DNA of 64,000 nucleotides, taken from the NCBI GenBank assembly GCA_965199865.1, contig CBDATU010000009.1, forward strand, positions 248,001-312,000. The letters are read 5' to 3'. A program made the position numbers and the translations under genes. Below the pieces are notes generated by a model. That model had not been told where the DNA came from. It saw only the letters and a program-made list of their open reading frames with translations, and ran no database searches. Origin of the DNA: JAPOUP01 sp965199865 (GTDB lineage: Bacteria > Pseudomonadota > Alphaproteobacteria > Rhodobacterales > Rhodobacteraceae). Numbering within the stretch: position 1 is the first letter of the stretch; each line of letters begins with the position of its first letter. Positions 26,318 through 35,685 of the stretch are shown here, piece by piece.

Positions 26318-26626
26318 TCAGCGTGACAGGCGCTCATGGAAATCGTTCTGGATCCTCTCGGCCCTATCTGGCTCTCTCGTTTCGTCACGCTCAAGTGGTC
26401 CATCTCCGGGAAGGAAACCAGGGTAGACCCGCCAGCCACTCCGGTAATTCCGTCCTCCTCCCATCACTCCGGCAAAGCAGTACTGAGGAACCGGATAGCC
26501 TCCAGGGATTGCTGAGCTGTCCGGGTCGATTCTGAAGCCCGGCGGTTCACCGGCCAGCGCGGTGCCAGCGGCGGTGGCCGCGGTGAACGAGAAAGCGGCG
26601 GTTGTTCCTGCAATGCGTCAAAATAA
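26318..26626 (-). pseudogene. Small exported protein, decayed copy B
   Basis: Paralog of the exported protein at 24517-24819. The frame is intact from RIAGTTAAFSFTAAT to the end (GGGRNYRSGWRVY, FLPGDGPLERDETRE, RIQNDFHERLSR), but the start region is lost: the TTG start of copy A is TTA here and the third codon is TGA. The AGGAGA ribosome site is still present. It sits directly upstream of the LuxR-type gene, as expected from a tandem duplication of the regulator-exported-protein unit. Confidence 0.75.
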
Positions 26627-26672
26627 GGGAGTCTCCTTTCATGCAGCTTCAAACTTCCCCCGCTTTCCTAAA

Positions 26673-26862
26673 TCACCGTTTCACTGTCTCCACCCAAATG
26701 GGTGGTTTTGAGTCGCGGAGTCCGTTTTTGTCTGCTCCTGCCGGGTCATGCATCCCTAAACCTGCGCGGCCGGACCCATTAAGACAGAGGAAGCTACCGG
26801 TCCTGACCATCGCTCTCTTCAGAGTCGAGCGCGCCGTGTGTTCTGAACGGTGGAGCGGGGTG
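26673..26862 (-). pseudogene. LuxR-type regulator C-terminal fragment (copy B)
   Basis: Fragment of a second LuxR-type gene, upstream of exported-protein copy B. The end of the DNA-binding domain is readable (LHRSEHTARSTLKRAMVRTG against LYRSEHTVRWTLKRAMARTG in copy A). Relative to copy A about 95 bases are missing after it, and everything encoding the sensor region is gone. The match to copy A also continues into the following spacer (24820-24991 against 26630-26790). Confidence 0.7.
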
Positions 26863-27158
26863 TGCTGGCCGCTGGAAGCCAGCTCGTGCCCGTCCGATGC
26901 AGGATCCCCGCCGGGAACGGCAGGCGCGGCGGCAAGGTTCTCCTCCAGAGCGTCGGCGTCCTCAATCCGAACCGTCTCCGTGTGGCTGCGAACGGATGCG
27001 TCGAACTGGTCGATCCTTGTATGTCCGAATAAATCAGAAAGAATCTGAAGGATGATGTTGTGGAAAGTTCTGCACACCTGTGCAGAACTCCGCGCCGGCA
27101 GTGCGGAACCCGGCGCTTCCGCCGGTCCGGAACCTCGTGCATCATCCGTGAAGGGATT

Positions 27159-27204
27159 CCCCTCTGCGTGGCAACGCGGAGGGGAGTGCGGGGCGCTGCC
27201 CCGC
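27159..27204 (+). ncRNA. Two strong hairpins upstream of IS110-type gene, possible bridge-RNA remnant
   Basis: Two adjacent perfect hairpins: 27159-27184 (11-bp stem CCCCTCTGCGT with one T-G pair, loop GGCA) and 27188-27204 (7-bp stem GCGGGGC, loop GCT). IS110-group elements are known to encode a structured bridge RNA in the non-coding end upstream of the transposase, and these hairpins lie about 140-185 bases upstream of that gene. An RNA is inferred from structure and place only. Confidence 0.3.
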
Positions 27205-27344
27205 GAAGGCGGGTCGGGCCGTGATGATCCGGGCCGAAGGGCCTTCAGGGAGCCTGGCCGCCCGCCTTCACTGCCGTCCCCGCGCGTCCTGGATGGATGC
27301 CTGGGCGGGACCCGGATCAACCGCAGGAACGGGAGCGCAGGGAC

Positions 27345-28155
27345 ATGACTGACAGGGTAGTGGCGGGAACCGCCGTAAGCAGGGGCCGGCTGGACGTTCA
27401 CGTGAACGGCGATGACAGGGGTTTCGCGAACGGAAAGGAGGGATTCCGGGCTCTGCACGGATGGCTCCGCGAACGCGGCGTTCGGCATCCAACTCGAACC
27501 GGTGGCGTTCGATGCCTCACCCCACGTGGTCTGCGAGGCCACCGGGCGGCTGCACCGCCAGCCGCACCGGTCGCTGCACGACAGGGGCTACACCGTGCAC
27601 GTCGGCAGTCCCCTCCGGGCGCGCCGTTTCGCGGAGGCGCCCGGCCACGTCGGGAGGTCCGATCGGATCGACGCCAGGGCGCTGGCAGGGATCGTGGAGG
27701 AGATCGGCGGGCTCGATGCCGGGACCGCGGCGGTGATCGACGCGGATCCCGGACTGGCCCGACGCCGGGACATCCTCGTGAGCGTCCCTGGGATCGGGCC
27801 GATGACCGCTGCCGCCCTGATCTGCTGGATGCCGGAGCCGGGAACCCCTGAGGGCGGCCAGGCGGCCGCGCTCCCGGGCGTCGCCCCCTTCGCCAGGGAT
27901 AGCGGAACGCTGTCAGGGGCGAGGCGCATCCGCGGCGGGCGGCGCAGGCCCCGCGACGTGATGAACATGGCGGCGATGACAGCCGTGTGCTGGAACCCGG
28001 CGATGAGGGAGATGTTCGGGCGGCTCAGGGAGGCGGGCAAGGCCAACGGGGTCGCGCTGGTCGCGGTGATGCGCAGAATGGTGATCCTCACGAACGTCCT
28101 GCCGCCCGACGGACGCGAATGGTCCCCGGACGCGCCGGTTACGGCACCGGCATGA
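27345..28155 (+). pseudogene. IS110-type transposase, frameshifted
   Basis: Degenerate IS110-family (DEDD/Transposase_20) gene. The first frame reads VVAGTAVSRGRLDVHVNG, where the usual GIDVSK aspartate is replaced by alanine. A frameshift near 27470-27490 moves the match to the +1 frame: HVVCEATGRLHRQPHRS, GRSDRIDARALAGIVEE, then LVSVPGIGPMTAAALICW and the C-terminal serine region. The central linker between IDARALA and the PGIG domain is shorter than usual. The element is therefore probably inactive. Ends were not identified. Confidence 0.72.
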
Positions 28156-28512
28156 TGCCCGCCTGTGGAAAAAATGGGCAAAATGCGGGGAGACCGCGGA
28201 AAAATGCCCTGAAACTCCTTGAAACGGGACATGGATGCCCCCTGGCAGCATCGGCCACCGGTTGGATGGTTGAGATTTACCCGAAGAATGCGCCGTTTTC
28301 AAATTTCAACAAACACGCGACACGGACTGGAAATGGATCGCCAAACCTGTCCCGAACAGTTTCCAGGTCATTACCCAAGACCGTTACCGACCAACTGTGT
28401 AACGGAAGTATGAATTATAGTGCATGACAAACGAGATGGATCTGTTGGGGTTTTCAGGAGGTGACGCTGCTGATACGGAACACAGCACCAAAAGGATGGA
28501 GCGGAGCATTTG
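28156..28512. other. Intergenic region, no gene recognised
   Basis: About 357 bases after the IS110-type remnant, turning from GC-rich to more AT-rich at about 28265. It marks the end of the accessory island. The quinone reductase promoter should be here, with GGAGCGGAG as ribosome site. No other signal seen. Confidence 0.4.
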
Positions 28513-29487
28513 ATGCTGGTAGTCGAGATTCCAGAACCAGGAGGGCCAGAAGCCCTATGCCTTGCAACTCGTCAGATACCTGTTCCGGGGCATGGGCAGA
28601 TTCTGATCAGGGTGGCTTATGCGGGCGTGAACAGGCCCGACATATTGCAGCGGGCTGGTCGGTATGCGCCGCCGCCAGGCGCATCCGACCTACCTGGTCT
28701 TGAAGCCTCAGGACAGATCGCGGCCATAGGCCCCCGTGTTACGGAATGGCAGGAAGGTGATCAGGTCTGCGCCTTGCTACCAGGGGGCGGCTACGCCGAA
28801 TACGCCGTAACGCCTGCGGCACACGCGCTACCGATTCCGACGGGAATGGGTTTGAAGGAAGCCGCCTGCCTGCCAGAGACCTTCTTTACTGTCTGGACTA
28901 ATGTATTCATGCGCGGCGGGTTGACCGCCGGCGAGCGGTTTCTCGTGCATGGTGGCTCTTCCGGAATTGGAACGACCGCGATCCAGCTTGCGAATGTCTT
29001 TGGTGCGAGGGTGTTCACAACGGCAGGTTCAGCGAGGAAATGCGAAGCCTGTACGGATCTCGGGGCCGAGCGGGCCATCAATTACAGGGAAGAGGAGTTC
29101 GTCGATGTCCTGCGAGCCGAAGGTGGTGCAAACCTCATACTCGACATGGTTGGTGGGGATTACATCCCGCGCAACATCAAGGCCCTGGCCGACGAAGGGC
29201 GATTGGTGCAGATCGCTTTTCTCAGGGGATCGAAGGCCGAAGTGAATTTCGCTCAGGTGATGGTACGCCGCCTCACGGTCACGGGTTCCACGCTGCGCCC
29301 GCAGGACGATCTCGCAAAGGCACGCATTGCTGACGGACTTCGTAAACATGTCTGGCCGCTTCTGGAGTCCGGCCGAATCTCACCGGTGATGGATAGCGAG
29401 TTTCCGCTGAGCGGTGCTGCGAAGGCTCATGCGCGAATGGAAAGTTCCGAGCATATCGGGAAAATCGTATTGCGGATTGCTGACTAG
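28513..29487 (+). CDS. NAD(P)H-quinone oxidoreductase (PIG3-like MDR family)
   Basis: Zinc-free medium-chain reductase of the quinone oxidoreductase/PIG3 type, 324 residues. N-terminal GroES-like part contains VAYAGVNRPDILQRAGRYAP; the cofactor fold is VHGGSSGIGTTAIQLA near residue 145, followed by GAERAINYREEEF. It reduces quinones with NADPH in characterised relatives. The ATG at 28513 is preceded by GGAGCGGAG; an adjacent TTG codon is a less likely start. It is the first intact gene after the degraded island, and trcR follows about 200 bases on. Confidence 0.9.
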   Translation: MLVVEIPEPGGPEALCLATRQIPVPGHGQILIRVAYAGVNRPDILQRAGRYAPPPGASDLPGLEASGQIAAIGPRVTEWQEGDQVCALLPGGGYAEYAVTPAAHALPIPTGMGLKEAACLPETFFTVWTNVFMRGGLTAGERFLVHGGSSGIGTTAIQLANVFGARVFTTAGSARKCEACTDLGAERAINYREEEFVDVLRAEGGANLILDMVGGDYIPRNIKALADEGRLVQIAFLRGSKAEVNFAQVMVRRLTVTGSTLRPQDDLAKARIADGLRKHVWPLLESGRISPVMDSEFPLSGAAKAHARMESSEHIGKIVLRIAD

Positions 29488-29690
29488 AAGCTGGTGGATT
29501 CAATCCTTACTGGTTGGGAAGCGTGAGCTCATTGGCCAAGGCCTTCGACGCCAATGGGGATCATGCGCCCCAGGTCTTTTCCTCGGCTACCTGACCGACT
29601 ATATGATTGCCTGATTTCCTCGAAATCACGGAACGGGTCTGGCAGGGCCGAACCGGATTTCCCCGGGGCTACCTGTCGAAGGAGACGCAA

Positions 29691-30449
29691 ATGGCGAAAC
29701 CGATCATGGCGAAGGCGACCGCTGTCTGGTTGGTGGACAACACCACGATCACTTTCAAGCAGATCGCGGATTTCTGCGGTCTGCATGAACTGGAAGTACA
29801 GGGCATCGCCGACGGTGACGTGGCGATTGGTGTCAAGGGATTTGATCCAATAGCAAACAATCAGCTTGAGCCGGACGAAATCGAAAGGGCCGCAAAGGAT
29901 CCCTTGCACAGGCTTGAACTGAAGCACTATGCCGCCGCCGAAGGCGAGCAAAGACGCCGTGGCCCGCGCTATACTCCGCTGTCCAAGCGCCAGGACCGTC
30001 CTGCGGCGATCCTGTGGCTGGTGAATTTCCATCCTGAACTGAACGACAGACAGATCTGCAAGCTTATTGGCACCACCAAACCAACGATTCAGACAGTTCG
30101 GGACCGCACCCACTGGAACATCTCTAACATCCAGCCGATCGATCCAGTAGCGTTAGGTCTATGCAGGCAGTCTGAACTTGATGACGCCGTGCAGATTGCC
30201 GCCAGGAAAAAGGAGAGCGAAGGCACGGTCATGTCCGACGATGAGCGCCGCAAGTTGGTGTCGACGGAACAGAGTCTGGTGATGGAGCCTGAACCACGCA
30301 TTCCGACAGCGATATCTGGACTGGAGACATTTTCGCTGACCGGCGATGATTCACGCGACAGTGCGGAAAAGGAAGATGATCTTCCAGATGCGGACAGCTT
30401 CTTCAATCTGCCGAAGAGCGACGGGCAGACGAACGAGGACGAAGACTGA
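29691..30449 (+). CDS. trcR: Cell cycle transcriptional regulator TrcR (DUF1013)
   Basis: TrcR/DUF1013 protein, 252 residues, a conserved alphaproteobacterial regulator named for cell-cycle-linked transcription. Recognised by MAKPIMAKATAVWLVDNT, then FKQIADFCGLHELEVQGIADG (helix-turn-helix-like), RRGPRYTPLSKRQDRP and WLVNFHPELNDRQI with a second HTH-like IGTTKPTIQTVRDRTHW. The C-terminal 60 residues are acidic and low-complexity. The ATG at 29691 has AGGAGA seven bases upstream. The gene symbol follows the family name. Confidence 0.9.
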   Translation: MAKPIMAKATAVWLVDNTTITFKQIADFCGLHELEVQGIADGDVAIGVKGFDPIANNQLEPDEIERAAKDPLHRLELKHYAAAEGEQRRRGPRYTPLSKRQDRPAAILWLVNFHPELNDRQICKLIGTTKPTIQTVRDRTHWNISNIQPIDPVALGLCRQSELDDAVQIAARKKESEGTVMSDDERRKLVSTEQSLVMEPEPRIPTAISGLETFSLTGDDSRDSAEKEDDLPDADSFFNLPKSDGQTNEDED

Positions 30450-30550
30450 GTGCCTGGCCGGCCTGGCGAAATTGACGCTGAGCGCAGGGTTGGCAGGCAT
30501 GTGAATGCTTCTGGCCGCACCTTGATGGAAATGGAAGGGAGGGCAATGTG

Positions 30551-30790
30551 ATGGATATCGAACAGTTTACCGCGTTTCTTGCCTGGTGTACGGTGATCAA
30601 TGTCGTCATTCTCGCGCTAACGACATTGGCGCTCTGGTTCTGTCGTGGCTGCGTGGCGCGTGTGCACAGTGCGATGTTCGGATTGCCGAAAGACGCGGTA
30701 TGCGAACAGTATTTCCGCTATCTGGCGACATATAAGATCCTGATCATAATGTTCAATCTCGTGCCCTATCTTGCGCTAAGGATCATATAG
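30551..30790 (+). CDS. Small membrane protein (DUF6868-like)
   Basis: 79-residue protein with two hydrophobic segments (about residues 8-30, FLAWCTVINVVILALTTLALW, shown partly here, and 58-75). It resembles a family of small alphaproteobacterial and proteobacterial inner-membrane proteins of unknown role (DUF6868, by memory of the pattern MDIEQFTAFLAWCTVINV). GGGAGGG precedes the start; the ATG at 30551 is preferred to the adjoining GTG at 30548. Located between trcR and the recR cluster, about 100 bases after trcR. Confidence 0.65.
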   Translation: MDIEQFTAFLAWCTVINVVILALTTLALWFCRGCVARVHSAMFGLPKDAVCEQYFRYLATYKILIIMFNLVPYLALRII

Positions 30791-31025
30791 CCGTCGATTT
30801 ATGGCATTGTGAACAGGCGCCATACTTACCCATCGGGTCAGGAGCGGGCACCAGGACATGACCCGTCTGACGACAGGTGTGATCCAGAGATTCACCTGCG
30901 TTGAAATTCTGGGCGCAATTCACGGTGCGGCTCGCACAATGGATGATGCCGCGGACCGTCGATGTCTTTATGGAAATCGTAAAGGGGTCGAACCGGGAGC
31001 CTGGATGATCGGATCGCGAGGCGTT

Positions 31026-31622
31026 CTAGGCGTTCTTTCGTGCCCTCAGTGCTGCTGTAATCGTACCATCATCAAGATAGTCCAGTTCCCCTCCGATCGG
31101 AACTCCTCGAGCAAGAGTCGTTACCCGAACCCTGGCCTCAAGTAGGTCAGCGATGTAATGGGCCGTCGTCTGGCCTTCGACAGTGGCGTTGAGGGCCAGA
31201 ATCACTTCGGTTGCCTGCTCAGCCTCAACCCGATCGACCAACCGGGGAATGCGCAGCTCTTCAGGTCCGACATCGTCAAGCGCGGAAAGCGTTCCGCCAA
31301 GAACATGGTAACGTCCTTTAAAGGCACCCGCTCTTTCCATTGCCCAGAGGTCAGCCACATCCTCAACCACGCAGATCTCGCCATTCCGACGATTCCCGTC
31401 ACTACAAACGCGGCAGATGTCCGCTGTGGAAATGTTTCCGCAGTTAAGGCATTCCCGCGCCCTCGCCGCGACTTTCTGCATTGCATCAGCGAGTGGTGCC
31501 ATCAATAGGTCGCGCTTCTTCACAAGGTGCAGCACTGCACGCCGGGCTGATCGCGGACCGAGTCCTGGCAGTTTTGCCATCAACCCGATCAAAGTTTCGA
31601 TTTCTTTTGGCGCATCGATCAT
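31026..31622 (-). CDS. recR: Recombination protein RecR
   Basis: RecR, 198 residues, which acts with RecF and RecO to load RecA at gaps. Helix-hairpin-helix near residues 10-30 (KLPGLGPRSARRAVLH), a four-cysteine zinc finger at Cys58, Cys61, Cys70 and Cys73, then a Toprim domain (EICVVEDVADLWAMER onwards) and the C-terminal Walker B-like tail. The ATG at 31622 gives the standard length; 40 more residues readable upstream are not family sequence and overlap ybaB. It is the last gene of a dnaX-ybaB-recR operon. Confidence 0.96.
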   Translation of the reverse strand: MIDAPKEIETLIGLMAKLPGLGPRSARRAVLHLVKKRDLLMAPLADAMQKVAARARECLNCGNISTADICRVCSDGNRRNGEICVVEDVADLWAMERAGAFKGRYHVLGGTLSALDDVGPEELRIPRLVDRVEAEQATEVILALNATVEGQTTAHYIADLLEARVRVTTLARGVPIGGELDYLDDGTITAALRARKNA

Positions 31623-31707
31623 GATGGCCAGACTATCGCTGCCACCACTGGAGCAAAAGGCATCGGCAATGGTACCTGCGCATGGAGGGGCTTTCCAGGC
31701 CGTTGGC

Positions 31708-32052
31708 TCAGAACGGTAGTTTGAGGCCGTCTGGAAGACCAAGATCCTGGGTCAATTTGTTCATCTCCCTTTCGCCTCGCTCGGTAGCCTTGGTCTGGGC
31801 GTTCCTGACCGCGGCAATAATGAGATCTTCGACCATTTCCTTCTCGTCGGGATGAAAGATCGTGGGGTCGATGTCGATTCCCACGATCTCTCCCTTGACA
31901 GTTGTGGAGGCTTTGACCAGCCCTGCGCCAGATTCGCCGGTAACGACGATACCGCTCAGTTCTTCCTGCATCGCTTCCATGCGAACGTGAAACTCCTTGG
32001 CTTTCGTCACGAGGTCCGCCAAGTCGCCAAGCTGGCCCATCTTTTTAAACAT
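31708..32052 (-). CDS. YbaB/EbfC family nucleoid-associated protein
   Basis: YbaB/EbfC DNA-binding protein, 114 residues, a small dimeric nucleoid protein nearly always encoded between dnaX and recR. Family features are the MGQLGDLADLVTKAKEF start, GEIVGIDIDPTIF and the EKEMVEDLIIAAVRNAQ helix. AGGAGA stands nine bases before the ATG at 32052. It lies about 100 bases after dnaX and 85 before recR on the same strand. Confidence 0.94.
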   Translation of the reverse strand: MFKKMGQLGDLADLVTKAKEFHVRMEAMQEELSGIVVTGESGAGLVKASTTVKGEIVGIDIDPTIFHPDEKEMVEDLIIAAVRNAQTKATERGEREMNKLTQDLGLPDGLKLPF

Positions 32053-32156
32053 GTGATCTTTCTCCTGGACGCAAGACTGAGCGGAACCTAATGAGAACCA
32101 AGGGCCGGTTCAAGGTCGAGGCAGGTGGCGTGGCGAGGTTTGCAGGATAGTGCCCA

Positions 32157-33944
32157 TCACTCATCCTCGAACTGGTCCCAGTCCTCGTCAAGTTCGGGAA
32201 GCGCCTCAGCCCTCACCTTTGCGGCGATTTCCTCATGAGACCGGATACGTGTGATTTTCGCGTTCGGGAATGTGTTGAACACAGCCTGTAACAAAGGCTG
32301 CTTCCTGGCTGCATCCATCTGCGCCAGTCTGTCGGCATTCCGCACTTCATCAATCGTCCGGCCACCTCCTTCGTTTACCAAAGAGACCACCCAGCGCACT
32401 CCGGTCCAAAGCTTTAGCTTCTCTCCCAGACGGGAAGCGAGGTCCGAGGGAGCGGTGCATGTGGGCTGGAATTCGATTCGACCGGGTTGATAACGGGCAA
32501 GCCGCAGGGAAGATTCCACATCGACCAGCAACTGAATGTCGCGATTGGCGCGAATCAGGTCAACCATGTCGTCAAATCCGGCGTAGCGGGCAAGCGCCCG
32601 GTCCGGGTCGACGGCAGGTGCGGAGACCGCTTCCGCGGCTACCGCCAAGCCCGGCCCCGAACCCGATGCCTGTCCGACAGCCGCGGTGGTGGGGGAGGGA
32701 CGGTCAACCGGCGCGTGACCGCCTGATGGCACGCCTTGCGGGGCGGAGCCCGGAGGTGCCGGGGTGGACTGGAGCTTTCGGACCAGGTCTTCGGGTGAAG
32801 GCAGGTCCGCGACATGTGTTATCCGGATGACGGCCATCTCGGCCGCCATCATGGCGTCAGGGGCGCCCGCCACTTCGTCCAGTGCCTTCAGCAGCATTTG
32901 CCACATGCGGGTAAGGGAGCGCATTTGCAGGCGCCGGGCCATTTCGGAGCCGCGCGCGCGTTCATCGGGCCCGACGGTCGGATCCTCCACCGCCCCGGGC
33001 GTGATCTTGATCACGCTTATCCAGTGAGTGACCGCGGCAAGGTCGCGTAGGACCGCCAGCGGATCCGCGCCATCGGCAAACTGTGTTCCGATTTCGCGCA
33101 ACGCTCCGGCGGCATCGCCCTTCAGGATCAGGTCAAACAGATCCAGCACCCGGCCCCTGTCGGCGAGACCGAGCATCGCGCGAACCTGTTCCGCCGTGGC
33201 CTCGCCGGTCCCGTGGCTGAGTGCCTGGTCCAGCAGCGATGTGGCGTCACGCGCGGACCCTTCGGAAGCGCGGACGATCAGCGCCAGGGCCCCGTCATCA
33301 ATCCGACCCCCCTCTGCATCGGCGATCTTTCGCAGCAGCCGCATCTGGGCGTCCGGTTGGATCCGTCGCAGATCAAAGCGCTGGCACCGGGACAGAACGG
33401 TCACTGGCACCTTGCGAATCTCGGTGGTGGCGAAGATGAATTTCACATGCTCGGGCGGCTCTTCCAGTGTCTTGAGCAATGCATTGAACGCATTTGTGGA
33501 CAGCATGTGGACTTCGTCGATGATGTAGATCTTGTAGCGTGCGCTGGCCGCCCTGTAGTGTACCGAATCGATGATCTCCCGAATGTCATTCACACCGGTT
33601 CGGCTGGCGGCATCCATTTCCATGACATCGACATGCCGACCCTCTGAAATTGCCCGGCAGTTCTCGCAATTGCCGCATGGGTCGGTCGTGGCTCCTCCTG
33701 AACCGTCTGGCCCGATGCAGTTCATGCCCTTTGCGATGATCCGTGCCGTGGTGGTCTTTCCCGTTCCACGGATGCCCGTCAGAATGAACGCCTGCGCGAT
33801 CCGATCCGCCTTGAACGCATTGCCAAGCGTTCGCACCATTGCGTCCTGACCAACGAGACTGGCAAAGGTCTCGGGCCGATATTTGCGGGCGAGGACCTGA
33901 TAGCGTTGGCCATCGGTGGCGGGCGTTTGGTTGGACTCGGACAC
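32157..33944 (-). CDS. dnaX: DNA polymerase III subunits gamma/tau
   Basis: DnaX clamp-loader subunit, 595 residues. The AAA+ module shows Walker A GIRGTGKTT (about residues 57-65), a zinc site with Cys76, Cys90, Cys93 and Cys96, and Walker B IIDEVH near 142. A proline/alanine-rich linker (about 385-440) leads to the tau C-terminal domain. The GTG at 33944 was chosen because the conserved YQVLARKYRPETF then lies just after a short tail; upstream codons are unlikely. It is followed by ybaB and recR on the same strand. No A-rich slippery site for gamma frameshifting was noted. Confidence 0.95.
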   Translation of the reverse strand: MSESNQTPATDGQRYQVLARKYRPETFASLVGQDAMVRTLGNAFKADRIAQAFILTGIRGTGKTTTARIIAKGMNCIGPDGSGGATTDPCGNCENCRAISEGRHVDVMEMDAASRTGVNDIREIIDSVHYRAASARYKIYIIDEVHMLSTNAFNALLKTLEEPPEHVKFIFATTEIRKVPVTVLSRCQRFDLRRIQPDAQMRLLRKIADAEGGRIDDGALALIVRASEGSARDATSLLDQALSHGTGEATAEQVRAMLGLADRGRVLDLFDLILKGDAAGALREIGTQFADGADPLAVLRDLAAVTHWISVIKITPGAVEDPTVGPDERARGSEMARRLQMRSLTRMWQMLLKALDEVAGAPDAMMAAEMAVIRITHVADLPSPEDLVRKLQSTPAPPGSAPQGVPSGGHAPVDRPSPTTAAVGQASGSGPGLAVAAEAVSAPAVDPDRALARYAGFDDMVDLIRANRDIQLLVDVESSLRLARYQPGRIEFQPTCTAPSDLASRLGEKLKLWTGVRWVVSLVNEGGGRTIDEVRNADRLAQMDAARKQPLLQAVFNTFPNAKITRIRSHEEIAAKVRAEALPELDEDWDQFEDE

Positions 33945-34152
33945 GAACCAAACGTTAGGGCTTACCTGCGGCGGCGTCCAGTACAAACAGGTTGTCAATG
34001 GCTTGATGCCAGATTAGCGTCACCAGGCTGCCATGGGCTGCAGCCAGTTCCGCGGAAAGCCGGAATCGCCGTACCTTCGTCAAGACGGATATGCAGTCCG
34101 GTTCAGCTTTCACCCCAAAGGCGGACCAATTGGCGACGGTGAGGGAAGGCCG

Positions 34153-35685
34153 ATGACGAAATCGATTGAAGACCTGCGGCACCAGGCGAAGGTGCTGAGA
34201 AAGTCATATGTTGCTGGTGAGCCTGAGGCTGTGAAGCGCGTGCGCACCTCGCTGCCGGATACAGACGACTTCGGATATGCGGAGGCGTTGCATGTGATTG
34301 CCCGAGAGGAAGGTTACGCCGACTGGTCTAGGCTGAGATTCGCGCTGGAAGTGGCGGCAATGGACCACGAATCCAGAGCTGATCGGCTGAAGATCGCACT
34401 ATTTTTCGGCCAGCACTGGGTGGTGGAGGCGCTGCTGAGGGAATCACCCGGTCTGGGTCGCGATAATTTCGGTCTTTCCTGTGCGCTGTATGATGTGGCG
34501 GAAGTTCGCCGGGTTCTGGCCAAAGATCCGTCCGCCGCCACTCGGGTGGTGGGGATACGCCGACCCATGACACATCTGGCGTTTTCCCGACATATCCATG
34601 GGGGTGGCTCGGAGGCGGATATGCTCGCCGTTGCTGTGATGCTGGTCGAAGCAGGAGCGGATGTCAATGATTTCTACAACTACAATGGAGAGGTGAATTC
34701 GCCACTGTCAGCTCTTTATGGTGCGGTGGGGCATGCGGATAATCTCGCCTTGGCAAAATGGCTGCTGGATCGGGGAGCCGATCCCAATGACGGTGAATCA
34801 CTCTATCATGCAACCGAACTGGGTCACCGCGACGGATTGCGGCTCCTGCTGGAACATGGCGCACGACCCGAGGGAACCAATGCTCTGCCAAGGGCGCTTG
34901 ATGTCAACGACCACGAGGCGGTGATGCTACTGCTTGACGCGGGTGCCGACCCGAACGAGGGCATTGTTGAACATCCGTCAGGTGAGCCGCCCCTGGTCAT
35001 ACCGGCGCTGCATCAGGCGGCGCGACGGATGTGCGACGGGCGGATGATTGAGATGCTGCTAAAGGCTGGTGCCGATCCTTCCATCCGTTTCAGGGAGATG
35101 ACCCCTTACGCTCTGGCGCGGGTCTATGGCAATTCAATCGCTGCACGACTGATCGCCGAGGCTGGTGGCGACACGGAGCTGAGCGACGATGAAGCGCTTC
35201 TGGCCAGTGCAGTGGATGCGCCGCTTCCAGTGCGCCGGTACATCAATCCGGGCCAGCTCGGCGACGAATACCGCAACCTCATTCGCGCGCTGCTGCATCT
35301 TCCCGGCAAGATGGGACATGTCGAGCGGCTTGTGGCGCTTGGGCTTGAATATGACAGACCCGATGACATGGGGGTCACGCCGGTTCAGGTGGCTGGTTGG
35401 GAGGGTCTGCCGGAAGTGATGGACTACTTCCTGCGTCTGAAGCCCGATCTCAGCCATGTCAACGGCTATGGCGGAACACTACTCAGCACCATCATTCATG
35501 GTTCGGAGAACTGCCCGGCGCGGGCGGAACGGAATCACATAGGCTGTGCCCGCATCGCACTTGAGGAGGGTGTTGCCCTTCCCTCACGCGCTGTCGAACT
35601 GGCTGGTGAACCGGCTATGGCGGAATTTCTCGCGAACTGGGCTGAAGCAAGGCCGGGCCAGGTGGTTGAGGGAGGCATTGGCTGA
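34153..35685 (+). CDS. Ankyrin repeat protein
   Basis: 510-residue protein without signal peptide or membrane helix. Several ankyrin-like repeats can be read between about residues 150 and 330, for example MLVEAGADVNDFYNYNG, WLLDRGADPNDGESLYHA, LLLDAGADPNEG and MLLKAGADPSIRF, with a further set near 420-450. It presumably mediates protein binding in the cytoplasm. The ATG at 34153 has GAGGGAAGG upstream; an in-frame reading from 34033 lacks support. It lies between dnaX and the SRP RNA, on the opposite strand to both, which suggests insertion into an otherwise conserved neighbourhood. Confidence 0.82.
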   Translation: MTKSIEDLRHQAKVLRKSYVAGEPEAVKRVRTSLPDTDDFGYAEALHVIAREEGYADWSRLRFALEVAAMDHESRADRLKIALFFGQHWVVEALLRESPGLGRDNFGLSCALYDVAEVRRVLAKDPSAATRVVGIRRPMTHLAFSRHIHGGGSEADMLAVAVMLVEAGADVNDFYNYNGEVNSPLSALYGAVGHADNLALAKWLLDRGADPNDGESLYHATELGHRDGLRLLLEHGARPEGTNALPRALDVNDHEAVMLLLDAGADPNEGIVEHPSGEPPLVIPALHQAARRMCDGRMIEMLLKAGADPSIRFREMTPYALARVYGNSIAARLIAEAGGDTELSDDEALLASAVDAPLPVRRYINPGQLGDEYRNLIRALLHLPGKMGHVERLVALGLEYDRPDDMGVTPVQVAGWEGLPEVMDYFLRLKPDLSHVNGYGGTLLSTIIHGSENCPARAERNHIGCARIALEEGVALPSRAVELAGEPAMAEFLANWAEARPGQVVEGGIG

